NCBI GenBank assembly: GCA_033816765.1
Contig: CM066295.1
Span: 1,116,001-1,180,000 of the forward strand
Source: Nothopassalora personata
Taxonomy: Eukaryota; Ascomycota; Dothideomycetes; Mycosphaerellales; Mycosphaerellaceae
Direction of reading: 5' to 3'
Length of the DNA: 64,000 nt
The translations under genes and the position numbers were made by a program. The notes beneath the pieces are model-generated. The model worked only from the letters and a program-made list of their open reading frames with translations. It was not told where the DNA came from and made no database searches. Shown here in pieces: positions 10,563 to 21,890 of the stretch. How positions within the stretch are numbered: position 1 is the first letter of the stretch; every line of letters starts with the position of its first letter.

Positions 10563-12884
10563 ATGCCTGTCGTCAAGGGCGGCGTCTGGACAAATATCGA
10601 GGACGAGATTCTCAAGGCCGCCGTCTCCAAATATGGCCTTAACCAATGGGCGCGAGTGTCCTCGCTGCTCGCGCGCAAGACGGCGAAACAGTGCAAAGCG
10701 CGATGGGCAGAATGGCTGGACCCGGGTATCCGCAAGATCGAGTGGAGTCGCGAAGAAGACGAGAAACTGCTGCACTTGGCGAAGCTGATGCCCACCCAAT
10801 GGCGTACCATCGCACCAATCGTCGGACGAACAGCCACGCAATGTCTCGAGCGATACCAGAAACTGCTGGACGAGGCCGAGGCGCGGGAAACGGCTGCAGA
10901 GCTGGGTCTGGCTGGTCCAGAGGGCGGCGAGACGCAGGCGCCATCAGCAGACGACGTGCGGAGACTGCGACCGGGCGAGCTGGATCCCGATCCGGAGAGC
11001 AAGCCTGCCCGACCGGACACGATTGACATGGACGAGGACGAGAAGGAGATGCTGTCGGAAGCCCGAGCTCGCCTCGCCAATACACAGGGAAAGAAGGCTA
11101 AGCGGAAGGCGAGAGAGAGGCAGCTGGAGGAGAGCAGGCGGATGGCTGTGCTGCAGAAGAGGCGGGAGCTGAAGAGCGCTGGCATCAACGTCAAGGTCAC
11201 GACCAAGAAGAAGGGTCAGATGGACTACAATGCCGACATCCCCTTCGAACACGCACCCGCTGCGGGCTTCTACGACACCCAGGAGGAACAGGCACAGAAC
11301 GAGCATGATCGAGAAATGTTCGACCCCCGCAAGCAGCAGCTGGCCAACAAGCGGAAAGCCGATGGACAGGATGATCAAGGGCAAGAAGCTAAACGGAAGA
11401 AGAATGACAAGAACGACAGTGGTGCTTCCGCATTTGCCGCAGCTGCCAAGGCTGGCCAACAGCAGCGTCTGCGTGAGGCGGAACAGAGCAGCAAGAGACG
11501 AGGTCTGGTGTTGCCTGCGCCTCAGGTCAGCGAGGGCGAGCTGGAAGATATCGTCAAAATGGGTCTGTCTGGTGAACGGCTGCATTCTCAAGCTGGGGAG
11601 GGCGGCCTTGTCAGCAGATACGAAAACACAATCGGAGCGACACCAATTCGTACACCTCGTGCGCCGCAAGAGGAAGACCGAATCGCGAACGAGCTCCGCA
11701 ATGCCAGAGCTCGGACAGCCACGCAGTCAGCACTACTTGGAGGCGAGAATGCAGACCTGGCAGGGGGGGATGCCACGACTGGATATGGCGGTGCAGCTCC
11801 ATCGAAGACAGCAACGGCCACGCCGAATCCAATGGCGACTCCTTTCCGGCAAAATGGTGCTGTTCACGGCGTTGGAGCTACGCCTATGCGCACACCACGA
11901 GACAACTTCCGATTGAATCAGGAAACTGGTGCAATGGAGCTCGTTGGTCAGACGCCTAGGGACATCCGGCTTCGGGAGCAAGCGACACGCAGCAGCCTGC
12001 GTGGCAAGCTTGCTAGTTTGCCCAAGCCACAACAGACCGAATGGGAGCTGGAAGCCATGCCAGAAGAGCAAGCAGAATCTTCGTCTTTATCGATGGAACT
12101 GAGCGAGGAAGATGCTGCAGAGCGTGACCGGCGCAACGCCGAGCTTGCAAAGGCTGCGGCTCTGGCTGACTTCAGACGACAAACGAAGGTCGTACAAAAA
12201 GGCTTACCTCGGCCGACTGTGGTCGATATCGATACCATGCTGAAGAACACTCGCAGCATCGAAGACCCCGTACAGCGTAGCATAGCTGAGGAAGCCGCCC
12301 GCCTCATGGCTCACGACGCCAGCAACTTCGGTGGCGCCAAGACGCAAGGCAAAACAAAGCTCTACCAACACCCCGAGGAAGAAGCTCTGCAGAAAGCACA
12401 AATGGAGGTCATTCTCGAAATGGGTCAAGACACCGACCGCGCACAATTCGGGCAGGCCTTCGAAGTCGAGTGGGAGAAAGCCCACTCCTCCACAATCCTC
12501 CCTGGCCTCGCAGGTTACGCCGAAGATGAGCTGGACGAAGAGCAACTTCTTACTGAAGCGTTCGACAATGTTCAGGACTCCATCACGAAGGCTAGTGACA
12601 AGGGCAACGCTCTTGAGAAGAAGCTTGCAAAGCATCATGGTGGTTACATTCAGCGACAGAAAACTCTGAAGACGAAGATCCTGGAGGCGAGTGAGGCTCT
12701 CGCGAAGACGACGTTGGATATTGAAGTTGCAAGGCAGGCGCAGGTCTCAGAGGATGCTGGTATTCAAGGCCGACTGGAGAAGCTGAGAGATGAGGTTGCG
12801 CTGGTGTCGAGACGCGAGCGTGAGGCGCAGCAGAGCTTTAGGGAGAGGAGAGACGAGCTTGAAGCTTTCGGGGTTGCTTCGTAG
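10563..12884 (+). CDS. CEF1: pre-mRNA splicing factor Cef1/Cdc5
   Basis: Intronless, 773 residues, the usual length of fungal Cdc5/Cef1 proteins. Two Myb-type repeats open the protein (about residues 6-55 and 57-105), with [16 protein letters not shown] and [16 protein letters not shown] long charged middle follows, with TPRDN/TPMRTP-type threonine-proline motifs (about 380-490) and then a helical C-terminal region. Cef1 is a core member of the NineTeen complex, which stabilises U5 and U6 in the activated spliceosome; it acts in the nucleus. The start is taken at the MPVVKGG codon because the frame upstream has only non-ATG codons. Confidence 0.95.
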   Translation: MPVVKGGVWTNIEDEILKAAVSKYGLNQWARVSSLLARKTAKQCKARWAEWLDPGIRKIEWSREEDEKLLHLAKLMPTQWRTIAPIVGRTATQCLERYQKLLDEAEARETAAELGLAGPEGGETQAPSADDVRRLRPGELDPDPESKPARPDTIDMDEDEKEMLSEARARLANTQGKKAKRKARERQLEESRRMAVLQKRRELKSAGINVKVTTKKKGQMDYNADIPFEHAPAAGFYDTQEEQAQNEHDREMFDPRKQQLANKRKADGQDDQGQEAKRKKNDKNDSGASAFAAAAKAGQQQRLREAEQSSKRRGLVLPAPQVSEGELEDIVKMGLSGERLHSQAGEGGLVSRYENTIGATPIRTPRAPQEEDRIANELRNARARTATQSALLGGENADLAGGDATTGYGGAAPSKTATATPNPMATPFRQNGAVHGVGATPMRTPRDNFRLNQETGAMELVGQTPRDIRLREQATRSSLRGKLASLPKPQQTEWELEAMPEEQAESSSLSMELSEEDAAERDRRNAELAKAAALADFRRQTKVVQKGLPRPTVVDIDTMLKNTRSIEDPVQRSIAEEAARLMAHDASNFGGAKTQGKTKLYQHPEEEALQKAQMEVILEMGQDTDRAQFGQAFEVEWEKAHSSTILPGLAGYAEDELDEEQLLTEAFDNVQDSITKASDKGNALEKKLAKHHGGYIQRQKTLKTKILEASEALAKTTLDIEVARQAQVSEDAGIQGRLEKLRDEVALVSRREREAQQSFRERRDELEAFGVAS

Positions 12885-13266
12885 CTGACTGACCATCGGT
12901 AGGATGTCTCCAGATATTCAGAGTAACCTGTCCCAAACGACATTGGCACGGTTCGCCGGGGGTCACAATCGCATAGCCACCTCAACATCGATCATTCGGC
13001 AATTGGTACTTGATGACACTCCGCGGACGTGGAGGTGGAAAACAACGAGGAAGACTGTCAGGCGGCGACGTCTGACCGAAGGATACTAAGCATGGGGCCT
13101 GCACCTCTTTCCTTCCCCATTCACGCTTCGACTCTGACCGTCTGTCCTCCACCCTTTGACCCCCACAATCGAAGGACTTCATGAATTACTTTAGCCGGGA
13201 CTTTTAGGTTTCGGGCGCCTCGCCTTTCTTCATCTCTACAGGCTCAGTCTCAGACCGTCAGCTAGT
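12885..13266. other. intergenic, nothing seen
   Basis: Spacer between CEF1 and the first zincin-like copy. No gene or repeat is supported. The last 60 bases before 13267 probably form its promoter and leader. Confidence 0.5.
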
Positions 13267-14480
13267 ATGGCGCCTGTCAGATCAGCCTGCCTTATGCTCG
13301 CACTGTCTTGCCGGGCGTTCGCGGTCGCGCCAGCAGATGCCAAGAAAGGCACGACATTCGAGATCGAGAAAGTCTTCGACATCGAATTCTATACCGACGC
13401 TGACGGCGGCTGCAAATCTTTAAAAGATATGATCACGAACTCGTACTACGATGCAGTCGTTGCTATGACGTGGCCCTCAACACGATCGACTCTGTCTCAC
13501 AAGTGACTAAAATTCTAAGGCGCAGGACCCGATCGCGAGGAGCGAATGGGTCAGAGTCAGGCAGACGTATTAAAAAAAGTCTTTGGCATCAACCCGTGGA
13601 CCGATGCTGGTGGGCTGGCGAAGGAAGCCAGTCGTATTAGGAGTATGTGCCATAACTTCGTCAGAGAAGTGGCTTGGTGGACTGCTTATCCCTCAGAGAC
13701 TTACGGCGAGTACCTGGGACACCTGCAGACTCCCAAGGGAAAGGACCAGAAAAAAGCACCGAAATACTACATACGCTGCGAAGCCGACTGGTAGAAGTGG
13801 CTCGAGGCCACAGCTCCGGATCCTGGTTGCTATGCAAGCGCCGCTTTGTAGCAACAGAGACTCGGCCCCTTTCGCATACTCCAAGAATAGCGGCGGAAGA
13901 GCACCAACAAAACCGGAGATACGCTGGATAGGTGATATTGTCGAGTGACTCGAGCCTACAGAGACTGGTCCAAGAGGTAGCGGTGGTCAGCACTGACTTT
14001 CCACCCCGAAACGGTAGCTTTACTTGGGCAAGCTAACATATTTTTGAAGACGTTATGAGCGATCTCGGCCGTTCACTCGGGACTCACATGGCTCCACGCG
14101 GCGACCTGTCAAGTGCAACGTGTTCTTCGCGGCTTCTACAAACATGAGGGCACTCGAGACAGGAGTGATCACGGCAGACCAGTGCGCTTAGCCCACGCTC
14201 ACGAGATCGTCGAGCGCCACGGCAAACTCCCTAGGCTCATGTGCGCAGGGGACCTGCCACGCTGGGGCAACGGAACAAGCATACTACCACATGGTGACGC
14301 GTATCAAGACTCCAGTGCGTGAGCACTCAGTCGGTTGCTGTTATAACAATGGTGGAGCCATCACGATCAAGGACGTGTCGTACACTGCGCCGCTGCTCTG
14401 TCACATGGGAATTTCCTGGACAACGCACACGTCTTGTGGCAATGGCCTCTTATCGTCAGAATGGTCATCGCAGGAATTGT
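13267..14480 (+). pseudogene. broken tandem copy of the secreted zincin-like gene
   Basis: The segments match the intact gene at 14712-15961 in order but not in frame. The start at 13267 encodes a signal-like N-terminus and TDADGGCKSLKD, against TDKDGGCKSYKE in the intact copy. Later pieces include EWVRVRQTY followed at once by a stop in an A-rich run, then VFGINP in another frame, then YIRCEADW followed by an in-frame TAG at 13792-13794 where the intact copy reads YLRCGDEW. Near 14090 TWLHAA replaces WLHELAH, so the zinc motif is lost too. At least three frame changes and two stops make a working product unlikely. The 3' limit is approximate. Confidence 0.75.
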
Positions 14481-14711
14481 GATCAGCTATGGGCTTCGCT
14501 GGCATGTCATGATATATCTCGCTGCCAAAGTCATGCAGCAAGCCCGGCTGCCAGTCTGATGGCCGTTTAACGGCTTGCATATATCAGAACCCATGTTGCG
14601 TGCATAGCTCTTCGCTATCTACTTCTCATCAGGGACGCCCCAGCACCACACCCATCTTGCCAACCAGAGATTCAGCCTCTGTACTCGATCCACGTTGACA
14701 TACTATCTCCC

Positions 14712-15961
14712 ATGGGCCCTCTCAACACAGCAATACTCTTGATTGGTCTGACGTCTCAGGCTTTAGGTACCGCCAAGCTTCCAGCCGTGCAAGATGGCAA
14801 GACCATGGCATTGGACAAGGTACTCGACGTCAACTTCGACACCGACAAGGACGGCGGCTGCAAGTCATACAAGGAGAAAATCGAGACAGCCTACGTTGAG
14901 ACCATGGCAATGGCGGCAGCTGGATTATCCGCCATCGACTGGCTGAGTGGCATCACGAAGACTCCTACCAAGGCCGACGGTGCCAAGTATGAGAAGTATC
15001 TGCGAATCAGACAGATGTACGTGAAAATGTTCAGCTTTGACCCGATGGGCATGGACGGATATGCCATCTCGGGGGAGACAGGAGAAGTGATGAGTGAGTA
15101 GAAGCGGTCTGATTCGGATGTCATCTACTTACGAATGAACAGTGACCTACAACGAATACCTCGAAGCCCACGAGACCTCCAGCACCAACCCCACCAAGAA
15201 ATTCTACCTCCGCTGTGGCGACGAGTGGCTCAAATGGGCCAAACCCACAGACGCCGACCCTCGCGAGGGCAAGCAGAGCACACCACCCCAATACACACTC
15301 GCGAAGCGTTCGTTCCCCCTTTCAGACTCTACCAACCACATAACTAACGAAAGCTCCAGCCAAACCCCCCAAGACTCCAGCCCCCAAAGGCGCCTACTAC
15401 GCCCCAGGCCTCCCACCGGCCAGAAGTCTACTCAGCCTCAAGCACAAAGACAGCCAACACCCGGCCTGCGACGAAGACACAATGTCCATAGCCTTTCCCG
15501 AAGCGAACCTCCTCATCTTCTGCCCAGTCCTCTTCAAAGGCACCCGTACAGGAAAACTCCAAATCAAAAAGGACGCCTGGTCCATCGATCAAGTCAAACT
15601 CACAGCCGAGAAAAGCCTGCTGAAGAAACCGACGCACATCGATGCCATCGAGTCCACCATCGCTCTCCAATGGCTCCACGAACTGGCACATCTGGTCAAA
15701 CGATTTCCCGATCCGAAAGCCATCGACGCCAAGACCGGCGACTACGCCGGCAAAGACAAACACGGCCACATCCGGCACGTCTACGGCTGGGACGACATTG
15801 TCACTTATGCGCAAGAGGAGCCGGAGGAAGCCCGCGAGTCACCGGATAATCTGGCGTACTTTGCGGCTGCGATGTACTGGAAGGAGTTTTTTTGGGCTAG
15901 TGGGACTGCCAAGACGACGCCGGAGGATGACAGTGGGGCAGGGGCGGGGAGGTCGAAGTGA
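14712..15961 (+). CDS. secreted zincin-like (M35-type) metalloprotease-like protein
   Basis: Exons 14712..15093, 15143..15307 and 15360..15961 give 382 residues. The introns are 49 nt (GTGAGT, ACAG) and 52 nt (GTTCGT, CTAAC, CCAG); both split a codon after base 1. A signal peptide covers about residues 1-19. The conserved N-terminal part has TDKDGGCKSY; the C-terminal part has the zinc motif HELAH at 289-293, then VYGWDDIV and a DNLAYFAAAMYW segment, a layout like aspzincin/M35 or Lys-specific metalloendopeptidase domains. The downstream third zinc ligand (an Asp in the D-x-D or G-W-D region) cannot be fixed by eye. It may be a secreted protease or an effector-like protein. A pseudogene copy lies directly upstream. 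Confidence 0.72.
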
Positions 15962-16429
15962 GGGTCGAGGGTGATGATGAGGGACGTTGTTATTGGAGGT
16001 CTCGTGTAGTAGTTTCAAGCCAGCGTTGAGGCGGAGGCGGTTGCAAGGCCTCGAGGAAGTTTGAAGTTGATCGTTGAAGGGCCGAGAGCATTAAGCGAAG
16101 CGATGGTTTCGGGTCGATTTCAGCTTGTTATGGACCGTGGTGCTCATAAAGCCGTGGGTGCACTGGGGTTTGGGCGTTCTGTTCTGCTTATGAAATCTTG
16201 CTTGTCGTAGGAGGTGCAGATGTGCGAGCAATATCTAGTAGATCTTGAGACTGAGGGCCTGAAGATTGTGGTGAGTTTGAAGCGTGAAAATCCTTGACTA
16301 GAGCTGGCGTGATGCACCAAGCGCGGCGATAGCTCTTGCATAAGAGGCAGCAGCCTTCTATTCACCCTGGTCTTCATCCAAATACCTAGATCTTCTGCAA
16401 GATTACCATCATGCCCACAGCCATCACAA
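15962..16429. other. convergent 3' spacer, nothing seen
   Basis: This stretch lies between two convergent genes (zincin-like on plus, PRP22 on minus) and probably holds their 3' untranslated regions and terminators. No further gene or repeat is visible. Confidence 0.5.
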
Positions 16430-19400
16430 TCAACCCCAGGTCCCACCCCCGCCTCTCCCCTGTCGTTTCTGCGCACTCAACCTCCAGTCATCCTCACCCG
16501 CAAACCTATTATGCAGCGGCTGAATCCTCTCCGCCTTCTGCCTCCTCGACATGCCCATCCCATCCTTACCCGCAACCTTGAAAAAAGTCGGCGCAGCCTC
16601 CACAAGCCATTTCGGTTCAATCGCCGTGACATTATGCATGTACTCCCTCGTCGTCTCCACAAGACTATGATAAATAACATGCTCCGCCGCCTTCCCAAAC
16701 AGTGCTGACGCCGGGTGCATATAGACTGGAGTCTGCTCCACGAGAGTCTTGTAGCCTTCTTGAGGGTCTTTGCGGGCTGAATTCCGGAAGAAGCCAGAGC
16801 AGAGTGCTTGTCGAACGCGGGTGGTGTCACGACCACAGGATACGACGGTGAGGCGATGCCGTTCGAGGATTTGGACGAGTTGTTTGCGGACGTCTTCGGC
16901 GCGTTTCATGCTGCGAGGCTGAATGAAGTTCTCGAAGCACCAGGCATCGTTGCGGCCTGCGTTCTTCCAGCCTTGGTAGACGTTGAGAAGGGTGAGGTGG
17001 TCGCCGGCGGGGTCGTGGAAGCGGGCTTTCTTCTGATCGGCTTGTTGTTGCTTTTCCTTGGGGCGATGGAATACGGTCTGTACGGCAGAGATCATGGCGA
17101 CGATGGAGAGCATTTCTTCGCTGCAGCCGAGTTCGACGGACATGATGAGAGACTTGCCGAGGGTCGGATCCATGGGGAAATCGGCCATACGGCGGCCGAG
17201 ACGGGTCAAGAGACCTTCATCGTCGAGGGCACCGAGGGCGTAGAGCTCTTCCAATGCAGTAAGCATAGTGTTGGTGGGAGGTGGATCCATGAAATCGAAA
17301 CCGAGGAGGTCATTGATGCCCATCGCCTTTAGCATGAGAATCGTATTCGACAGATTTTGTCTTTGAATTTCTGGTATCGTCGTGGGCAACATCTCGCTCT
17401 GGAATGCCGTCTCGGTATATAGTCTGAAACACTTGCCGGGACCCGTTCTACCAGCGCGTCCAGCACGCTGTTTGGCTTGAGCCTGTGAGATGGGTGTGAC
17501 TTGCAGCCGGTCCATGCCAAGCTTGGCATCGTATGCAGTCTGCTTCACGAAGCCTGGATCAACCACGAAATAGATTCCATCAATCGTGATACTCGTCTCG
17601 GCGATGTTGGTGGCAATGACGACCTTTCGGGTGCCATCGGGCGCCGGCTCGAAAATACGACTTGCAATTTCTGATGGGAGCGCACCATAAATCGGCAGAA
17701 TCATCAGCTCCGGTACTGACGGTCCCAGAGCTTTCATGCGCTCGTATAAGATCTCACAGCTAGTGTCTATCTCCTCTTTACCTGTCAAGAAGAGCAAGAT
17801 ATCTCCAGGCTTTTCGGTGAGGTGTATCTGCATGACGGTCGTAAGCGCGGCGTCGAGGTAATCGCTTTCCGGCTCCCTGCTGTACATGATCTCAACAGGG
17901 AATGTCCTTCCTGGAATTGTCAAGATAGGACACTCATTGAAATATGTCGAGAACTTCTCAGCATCCAACGTCGCAGAAGTGACAATGAGCTTCATGTCCG
18001 GTCGCCTCTTGAGCGTCTTCTTCAGGAGACCAAAGAGCACATCCGTAGCGATTGTGCGCTCATGAGCTTCATCCAGCATAATCACACTATACTTGTTGAG
18101 CTCCGGGTCGAGAAGAATCTCACGCTGCATAATGCCGTCCGTCATGTACTTGATCTTGGTGTTCTCGGAAGTCTTGTCTTCAAACCGGATCGTGTAGCCC
18201 ACTTCTTCACCGAGTCTGCAACCAACTTCATCGCTGACACGAGCTGCGACTGATATCGCTGCTACACGACGAGGCTGAGTGCAACCAATCATTCCGTTAT
18301 TGCCAAACCCATCTTCAGCCAGGTATTGCGTGAGCTGTGTCGTTTTGCCGGAGCCGGTATCGCCAACCACAATCATGAGCTGATACTGCCTTACAGCATC
18401 AAGAAACTGCTTTCGCATCTTGTATGCTGGAAGACTCTCTCGCTGTTCCTTGATCGACATGTTGGTCCTCTTGCCAGTGTCGGCCTTGTTCGTCGCGATC
18501 TTCTTCCACTCCGGCACTTCTTGCGATGCACCGTTGCCCTGCTTCGGTTGCCTCAGATCCCTCGCAAATCTTCGTTCGCTGGGATTCACCATAGGATCGT
18601 TCCATTCCTGGTTCAAGTCCGTCTTGGCAGCTTCTTGCTTCGCTTTATCTTGTGCTTCCTGTTGCTTCAGATCCCTGCGTTCCTTGGCGAGGACATCTCC
18701 TTGCATCGCTGCTCTATTCATGCTGCCATCTGGTGCCTTGATAACTCGTATCGGCGAGAGCTCCAGAGACTGTTTCGTCTGGCCAGCCAGGAAAGGTGGC
18801 TCGTCTTCTTTGACCTCAATGTCCACATTCTCTTCTTCCTCGATCTGTTCGCCATTGATTGCGGCATTGTAGTCTTCGTCTAAGTCGGGATAGTCCGCGG
18901 CTTTGATGACACCGGACGCGATCAACTGCCGGATCTCCCATCTCTCTGGACTGGTCATGCGTTTTCGTTGTTTCCTGCCGTTCATTCTGCCTTCTATCAC
19001 AGGCACCGCACTCTGCAGCTCCGCCTCGAGGCCGTTCCCATTCAGAGCCATAGCATTCGCACCAGTTCCAGCTACTCGTCGCCCAGCGTTCAGATCCTGC
19101 CCAGATACCTGGTCCACCTCCGACATGCTCAGACTTATTCTCTTGTCCTGCACTTTCATCACCTTGACCTTCACCTCTTGCCCTCTACTGACCAAATCAC
19201 TCGGATGATTTACCTTATGGTCTGCCATCGCAGAGACATGAACCAAGCCATCCTGCTTGCCCTTGACGCCTCTCAGCTGCACAAACACTCCAAAATCTTT
19301 CACGCCCGTCACCCACCCATCGTAGACTTTATGCAGCACAGGCTCGTCATCCAGCTCCGGCTCTGGCCTCCGATCAAACGAGTCTCTCCTACTCTTCCTC

Positions 19401-20026
19401 TTATGCGACCTCTCCTCTCCCCGCAGGCTCCTCTCTCGATCATGGTCCTCCCTCCTCCTTCCTTCCGAAGGTCGATGCGTTCGTGTGCGTCCAAACTCGT
19501 CTTCGAAGACATAGTCATCATTCCTCCTCGGACTCTTCGATCGCGATCGTGAGCGCCTCGAGCGCTTCCTAGGCGCCTCACTCTCCACAGGCCGTTCCGC
19601 ATCAATGCTCCTCTTGCGCCCGTTCGTATTCGCATTCTTCCCACCACCGGCCATTCCCTCCAACAGCGCAAACGTATCATCCAGCGCATCCTCCTCGATC
19701 TCCTTGTCCGGGATTGCCAGACCGCGGAACTTGTGCTTCTTCTCATCTGTCTTCGGGGCGAGAGCTTCCAGTTCATCCATTACATCCTTCTCACCTTTGT
19801 ACTTAGGATGCATAGTCCTGATGAGGCGATCGATGTTTTCCGCCAGTGAGCGCGAGAAATCGAACTCCTCGAGTTTCTTCGCGAAGTCATCGACACTGGC
19901 GCATTTCTCGTGCTCGGCGATGATGAATTCGGAGATTGTTTTGTCGGACATGCCCATGTGTTGGCTGATCTCGCTGGTGATTTTGCTCACGAGCGAAAGC
20001 AGCTCGAGCTGTTCCAGGTCGTCCAT
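16430..20026 (-). CDS. PRP22: DEAH-box RNA helicase Prp22 (DHX8)
   Basis: One uninterrupted exon of 1198 residues. The N-terminus has the Prp22-specific helical region, then an Arg/Ser-rich stretch (about 150-215), an S1 RNA-binding domain (about 230-300, KVYDGWVTGVKDFGVF), and the helicase core: GDTGSGKTTQ near 555, DEAH near 650, SATLDA near 683, TNIAETSITIDG, and QRAGRAGRTGPGKC near 853. The ratchet/HA2 and OB domains complete the C-terminus, ending in a Gly/Arg-rich tail. Prp22 acts in the second splicing step and releases mature mRNA from the spliceosome, in the nucleus. Length and domain order are standard. Confidence 0.96.
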   Translation of the reverse strand: MDDLEQLELLSLVSKITSEISQHMGMSDKTISEFIIAEHEKCASVDDFAKKLEEFDFSRSLAENIDRLIRTMHPKYKGEKDVMDELEALAPKTDEKKHKFRGLAIPDKEIEEDALDDTFALLEGMAGGGKNANTNGRKRSIDAERPVESEAPRKRSRRSRSRSKSPRRNDDYVFEDEFGRTRTHRPSEGRRREDHDRERSLRGEERSHKRKSRRDSFDRRPEPELDDEPVLHKVYDGWVTGVKDFGVFVQLRGVKGKQDGLVHVSAMADHKVNHPSDLVSRGQEVKVKVMKVQDKRISLSMSEVDQVSGQDLNAGRRVAGTGANAMALNGNGLEAELQSAVPVIEGRMNGRKQRKRMTSPERWEIRQLIASGVIKAADYPDLDEDYNAAINGEQIEEEENVDIEVKEDEPPFLAGQTKQSLELSPIRVIKAPDGSMNRAAMQGDVLAKERRDLKQQEAQDKAKQEAAKTDLNQEWNDPMVNPSERRFARDLRQPKQGNGASQEVPEWKKIATNKADTGKRTNMSIKEQRESLPAYKMRKQFLDAVRQYQLMIVVGDTGSGKTTQLTQYLAEDGFGNNGMIGCTQPRRVAAISVAARVSDEVGCRLGEEVGYTIRFEDKTSENTKIKYMTDGIMQREILLDPELNKYSVIMLDEAHERTIATDVLFGLLKKTLKRRPDMKLIVTSATLDAEKFSTYFNECPILTIPGRTFPVEIMYSREPESDYLDAALTTVMQIHLTEKPGDILLFLTGKEEIDTSCEILYERMKALGPSVPELMILPIYGALPSEIASRIFEPAPDGTRKVVIATNIAETSITIDGIYFVVDPGFVKQTAYDAKLGMDRLQVTPISQAQAKQRAGRAGRTGPGKCFRLYTETAFQSEMLPTTIPEIQRQNLSNTILMLKAMGINDLLGFDFMDPPPTNTMLTALEELYALGALDDEGLLTRLGRRMADFPMDPTLGKSLIMSVELGCSEEMLSIVAMISAVQTVFHRPKEKQQQADQKKARFHDPAGDHLTLLNVYQGWKNAGRNDAWCFENFIQPRSMKRAEDVRKQLVQILERHRLTVVSCGRDTTRVRQALCSGFFRNSARKDPQEGYKTLVEQTPVYMHPASALFGKAAEHVIYHSLVETTREYMHNVTAIEPKWLVEAAPTFFKVAGKDGMGMSRRQKAERIQPLHNRFAGEDDWRLSAQKRQGRGGGGTWG

Positions 20027-20324
20027 GATTGGTGGTGGAGTACTGCGCAGAGCAGGTGTGTGAGGGAAGAAGGGACAAGTTCATATGATGGGGGTCGAAA
20101 TCTTGAGATGGAAATGTCGGCGCGAGTCATGAAATTGTTACTAGCGTGAACGTCTGACTCTTGCGTATTGAGCCTGTAATGCACCTGATAGTATTTTATC
20201 CTATACCTACAGCTAACTGATACTGCGAGATCCATTCTCCATGAGCTCGTACCGAAACCTGCCGCAGGGCCTCTGCCAAACGCCTCAACTCCCTCTTCCT
20301 CCCCACTGCTGTCGATATCCCTCA

Positions 20325-21224
20325 TCACTGCTTCACATACGCATCCTCACCAAGATTAGCATGCTCCTCCCCTTCGTCTCGGCTCCTATCCATCCTGCCC
20401 GCACTTGTCCTCAGCAAGCCTTTACTTGCATCCACGACAGGACTTGCCCACTTGTCCGTCCCACTTTCTTGGTCAAAGACCTTAAAAGTCGTCGAGTTGA
20501 TCCCCGCCGGGTGCGAGTTGATGTAAATGTTCTCCCAATGACCCTTCGGCGCGTGATAGACCTCATGCCAGATACTCAGGTGAGCGTGCTCCTTGGTCGT
20601 CTTATTCCACCAATCCCACGCATCACGGTGATACTGGCTGTGCGCAAAGGCATGAAGACCTTCCGTCGTGCGGAAATAGCAGACTGCCATGAACTCAGGT
20701 TTCGTTCCGCGGTCGGAGGAGTTGAGCCAGGAGGTCATCCCCAGGAAGCCGAATTCTTCAGAATGTTTGTCGAGGTCGATGGACATGTTGGTGAAGTAGT
20801 CGCCGAGCTGTTTGAACCCTGGGGCGAGGAGACCCATGGGGTGATTGCATCTTGTGCCAATGAGGAGGACTACTACGTCGCTGTTGGATGGCTTACTGCC
20901 GTAGCAGCCTTCAGAGTCGGGAAACTGGGCGCTGAACTTCTTCTGAATGATGCCGTCCATGTACGAATTGTGTTTCCAGCCAACTGTCATGGCGTGCGCG
21001 TCCAATGTGCGGTATAAGACGATCAAAACAGGCGGGAGAAGCGCTAAACGCCCTGCAAGGAGAATAAGTGTTCCTTGAGCTATTGCGCCGAGACATAGCC
21101 ATGTCGAGGTGGAAAGCTGATTGCGGATGAAGTGCGCTTGCTGACCAGGACCGAAGAAGTGGTTTCGTGGTTGTTGATCCTGAGAGGCCACTAGACCTAT
21201 GAAATCTCCGCCAGATCTTGACAT
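20325..21224 (-). CDS. af470-like monooxygenase (DUF4188)
   Basis: Single exon, 299 residues. Hydrophobic segments near residues 40-75 suggest membrane attachment. The core has DVVVLLIGTRCNHP, GFLGMTSWL, VCYFRTTEGLHAFAH and WWNKTTKEHAHLSIWHEVYHAPKGHWENIY-type signatures of the af470-like family, named for a monooxygenase of the fumagillin pathway. The fold is a dimeric alpha-beta barrel that can work without metal or flavin. Nearby genes do not look like a terpenoid cluster, so the substrate is unknown. The gene is convergent with nothing obvious and lies 298 bp from the PRP22 start. Confidence 0.82.
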   Translation of the reverse strand: MSRSGGDFIGLVASQDQQPRNHFFGPGQQAHFIRNQLSTSTWLCLGAIAQGTLILLAGRLALLPPVLIVLYRTLDAHAMTVGWKHNSYMDGIIQKKFSAQFPDSEGCYGSKPSNSDVVVLLIGTRCNHPMGLLAPGFKQLGDYFTNMSIDLDKHSEEFGFLGMTSWLNSSDRGTKPEFMAVCYFRTTEGLHAFAHSQYHRDAWDWWNKTTKEHAHLSIWHEVYHAPKGHWENIYINSHPAGINSTTFKVFDQESGTDKWASPVVDASKGLLRTSAGRMDRSRDEGEEHANLGEDAYVKQ

Positions 21225-21890
21225 GCTGATACTGATAGTATTATCGAGGTGGTTTTCTATCTGACTGCGTAAGTTTGGCCAGTTGAGTTGCTTTGCCGTG
21301 CTCTGCTATGCGGTATCGTGTTGATGTGATGACAGGACAAGTCTGCTGTAGCGTAATACTTGCACTTTATACACAATAATTTGTATGATATGTCATACTA
21401 CCATACTTACAAGCGAGACGTAATGTTGTTCCGCGCGAGGCGGAGTGCTGTAGCCTGTGATGCTCTCCAGTCGCGATTCCACATTCAGCCTTCAACGCGA
21501 AGCGAAGGCGGTTCTGGGCGGACTCGGCCGTAAATGCATGCCCAGCCAAGCCACAATTCTTTGTAAGAAGAGTGACGTAGATTGTTCTCGGGGTCAACAT
21601 CATGTGTAATTTTCCACTCTGGACTTCCGGTGTTGACTGTCGCGCAAGAGATCCGACGACAGTGAGCTTCCAGCGAGATGTGTGGCCGCAAGAACAGGAA
21701 TCCGTGATGGAATCCGTCCTGGGGACTCTACTTCCGCAACGAGACCGCGCGCGCGGAGCTTCGTGATAGCTTCGAGACAACTGCCATCTGCTGTGTTACC
21801 ATGTAGCTAATCATCGATCACTATTAAAACGTTTCTCGCGTTGTCTCTGTCGATCTTCTTGCGCCTGAGTTCAGCGCGTCGTGCTTCGCG
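21225..21890. other. intergenic, nothing seen
   Basis: Only short overlapping frames occur here (for example 21367-21780 on minus), with no family signature. Confidence 0.45.

Noticed and set aside
10511..11669. Long minus-strand frames opposite CEF1
   Set aside because: They are antisense shadows of a GC-rich gene; the plus strand has the Myb and Cef1 motifs.
14113..14322. HE-containing peptide in the zincin pseudogene (AHEIVERH)
   Set aside because: The spacing is H-E-x4-H, not HExxH, and it lies outside the aligned position of the zinc motif.
16808..19552. Several plus-strand frames of 140-190 codons opposite PRP22
   Set aside because: Shadows of the helicase gene; they lack family signatures and independent starts.
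20241..21017. Plus-strand frame of 258 codons
   Set aside because: Antisense to the af470-like gene, whose minus-strand motifs are unmistakable.
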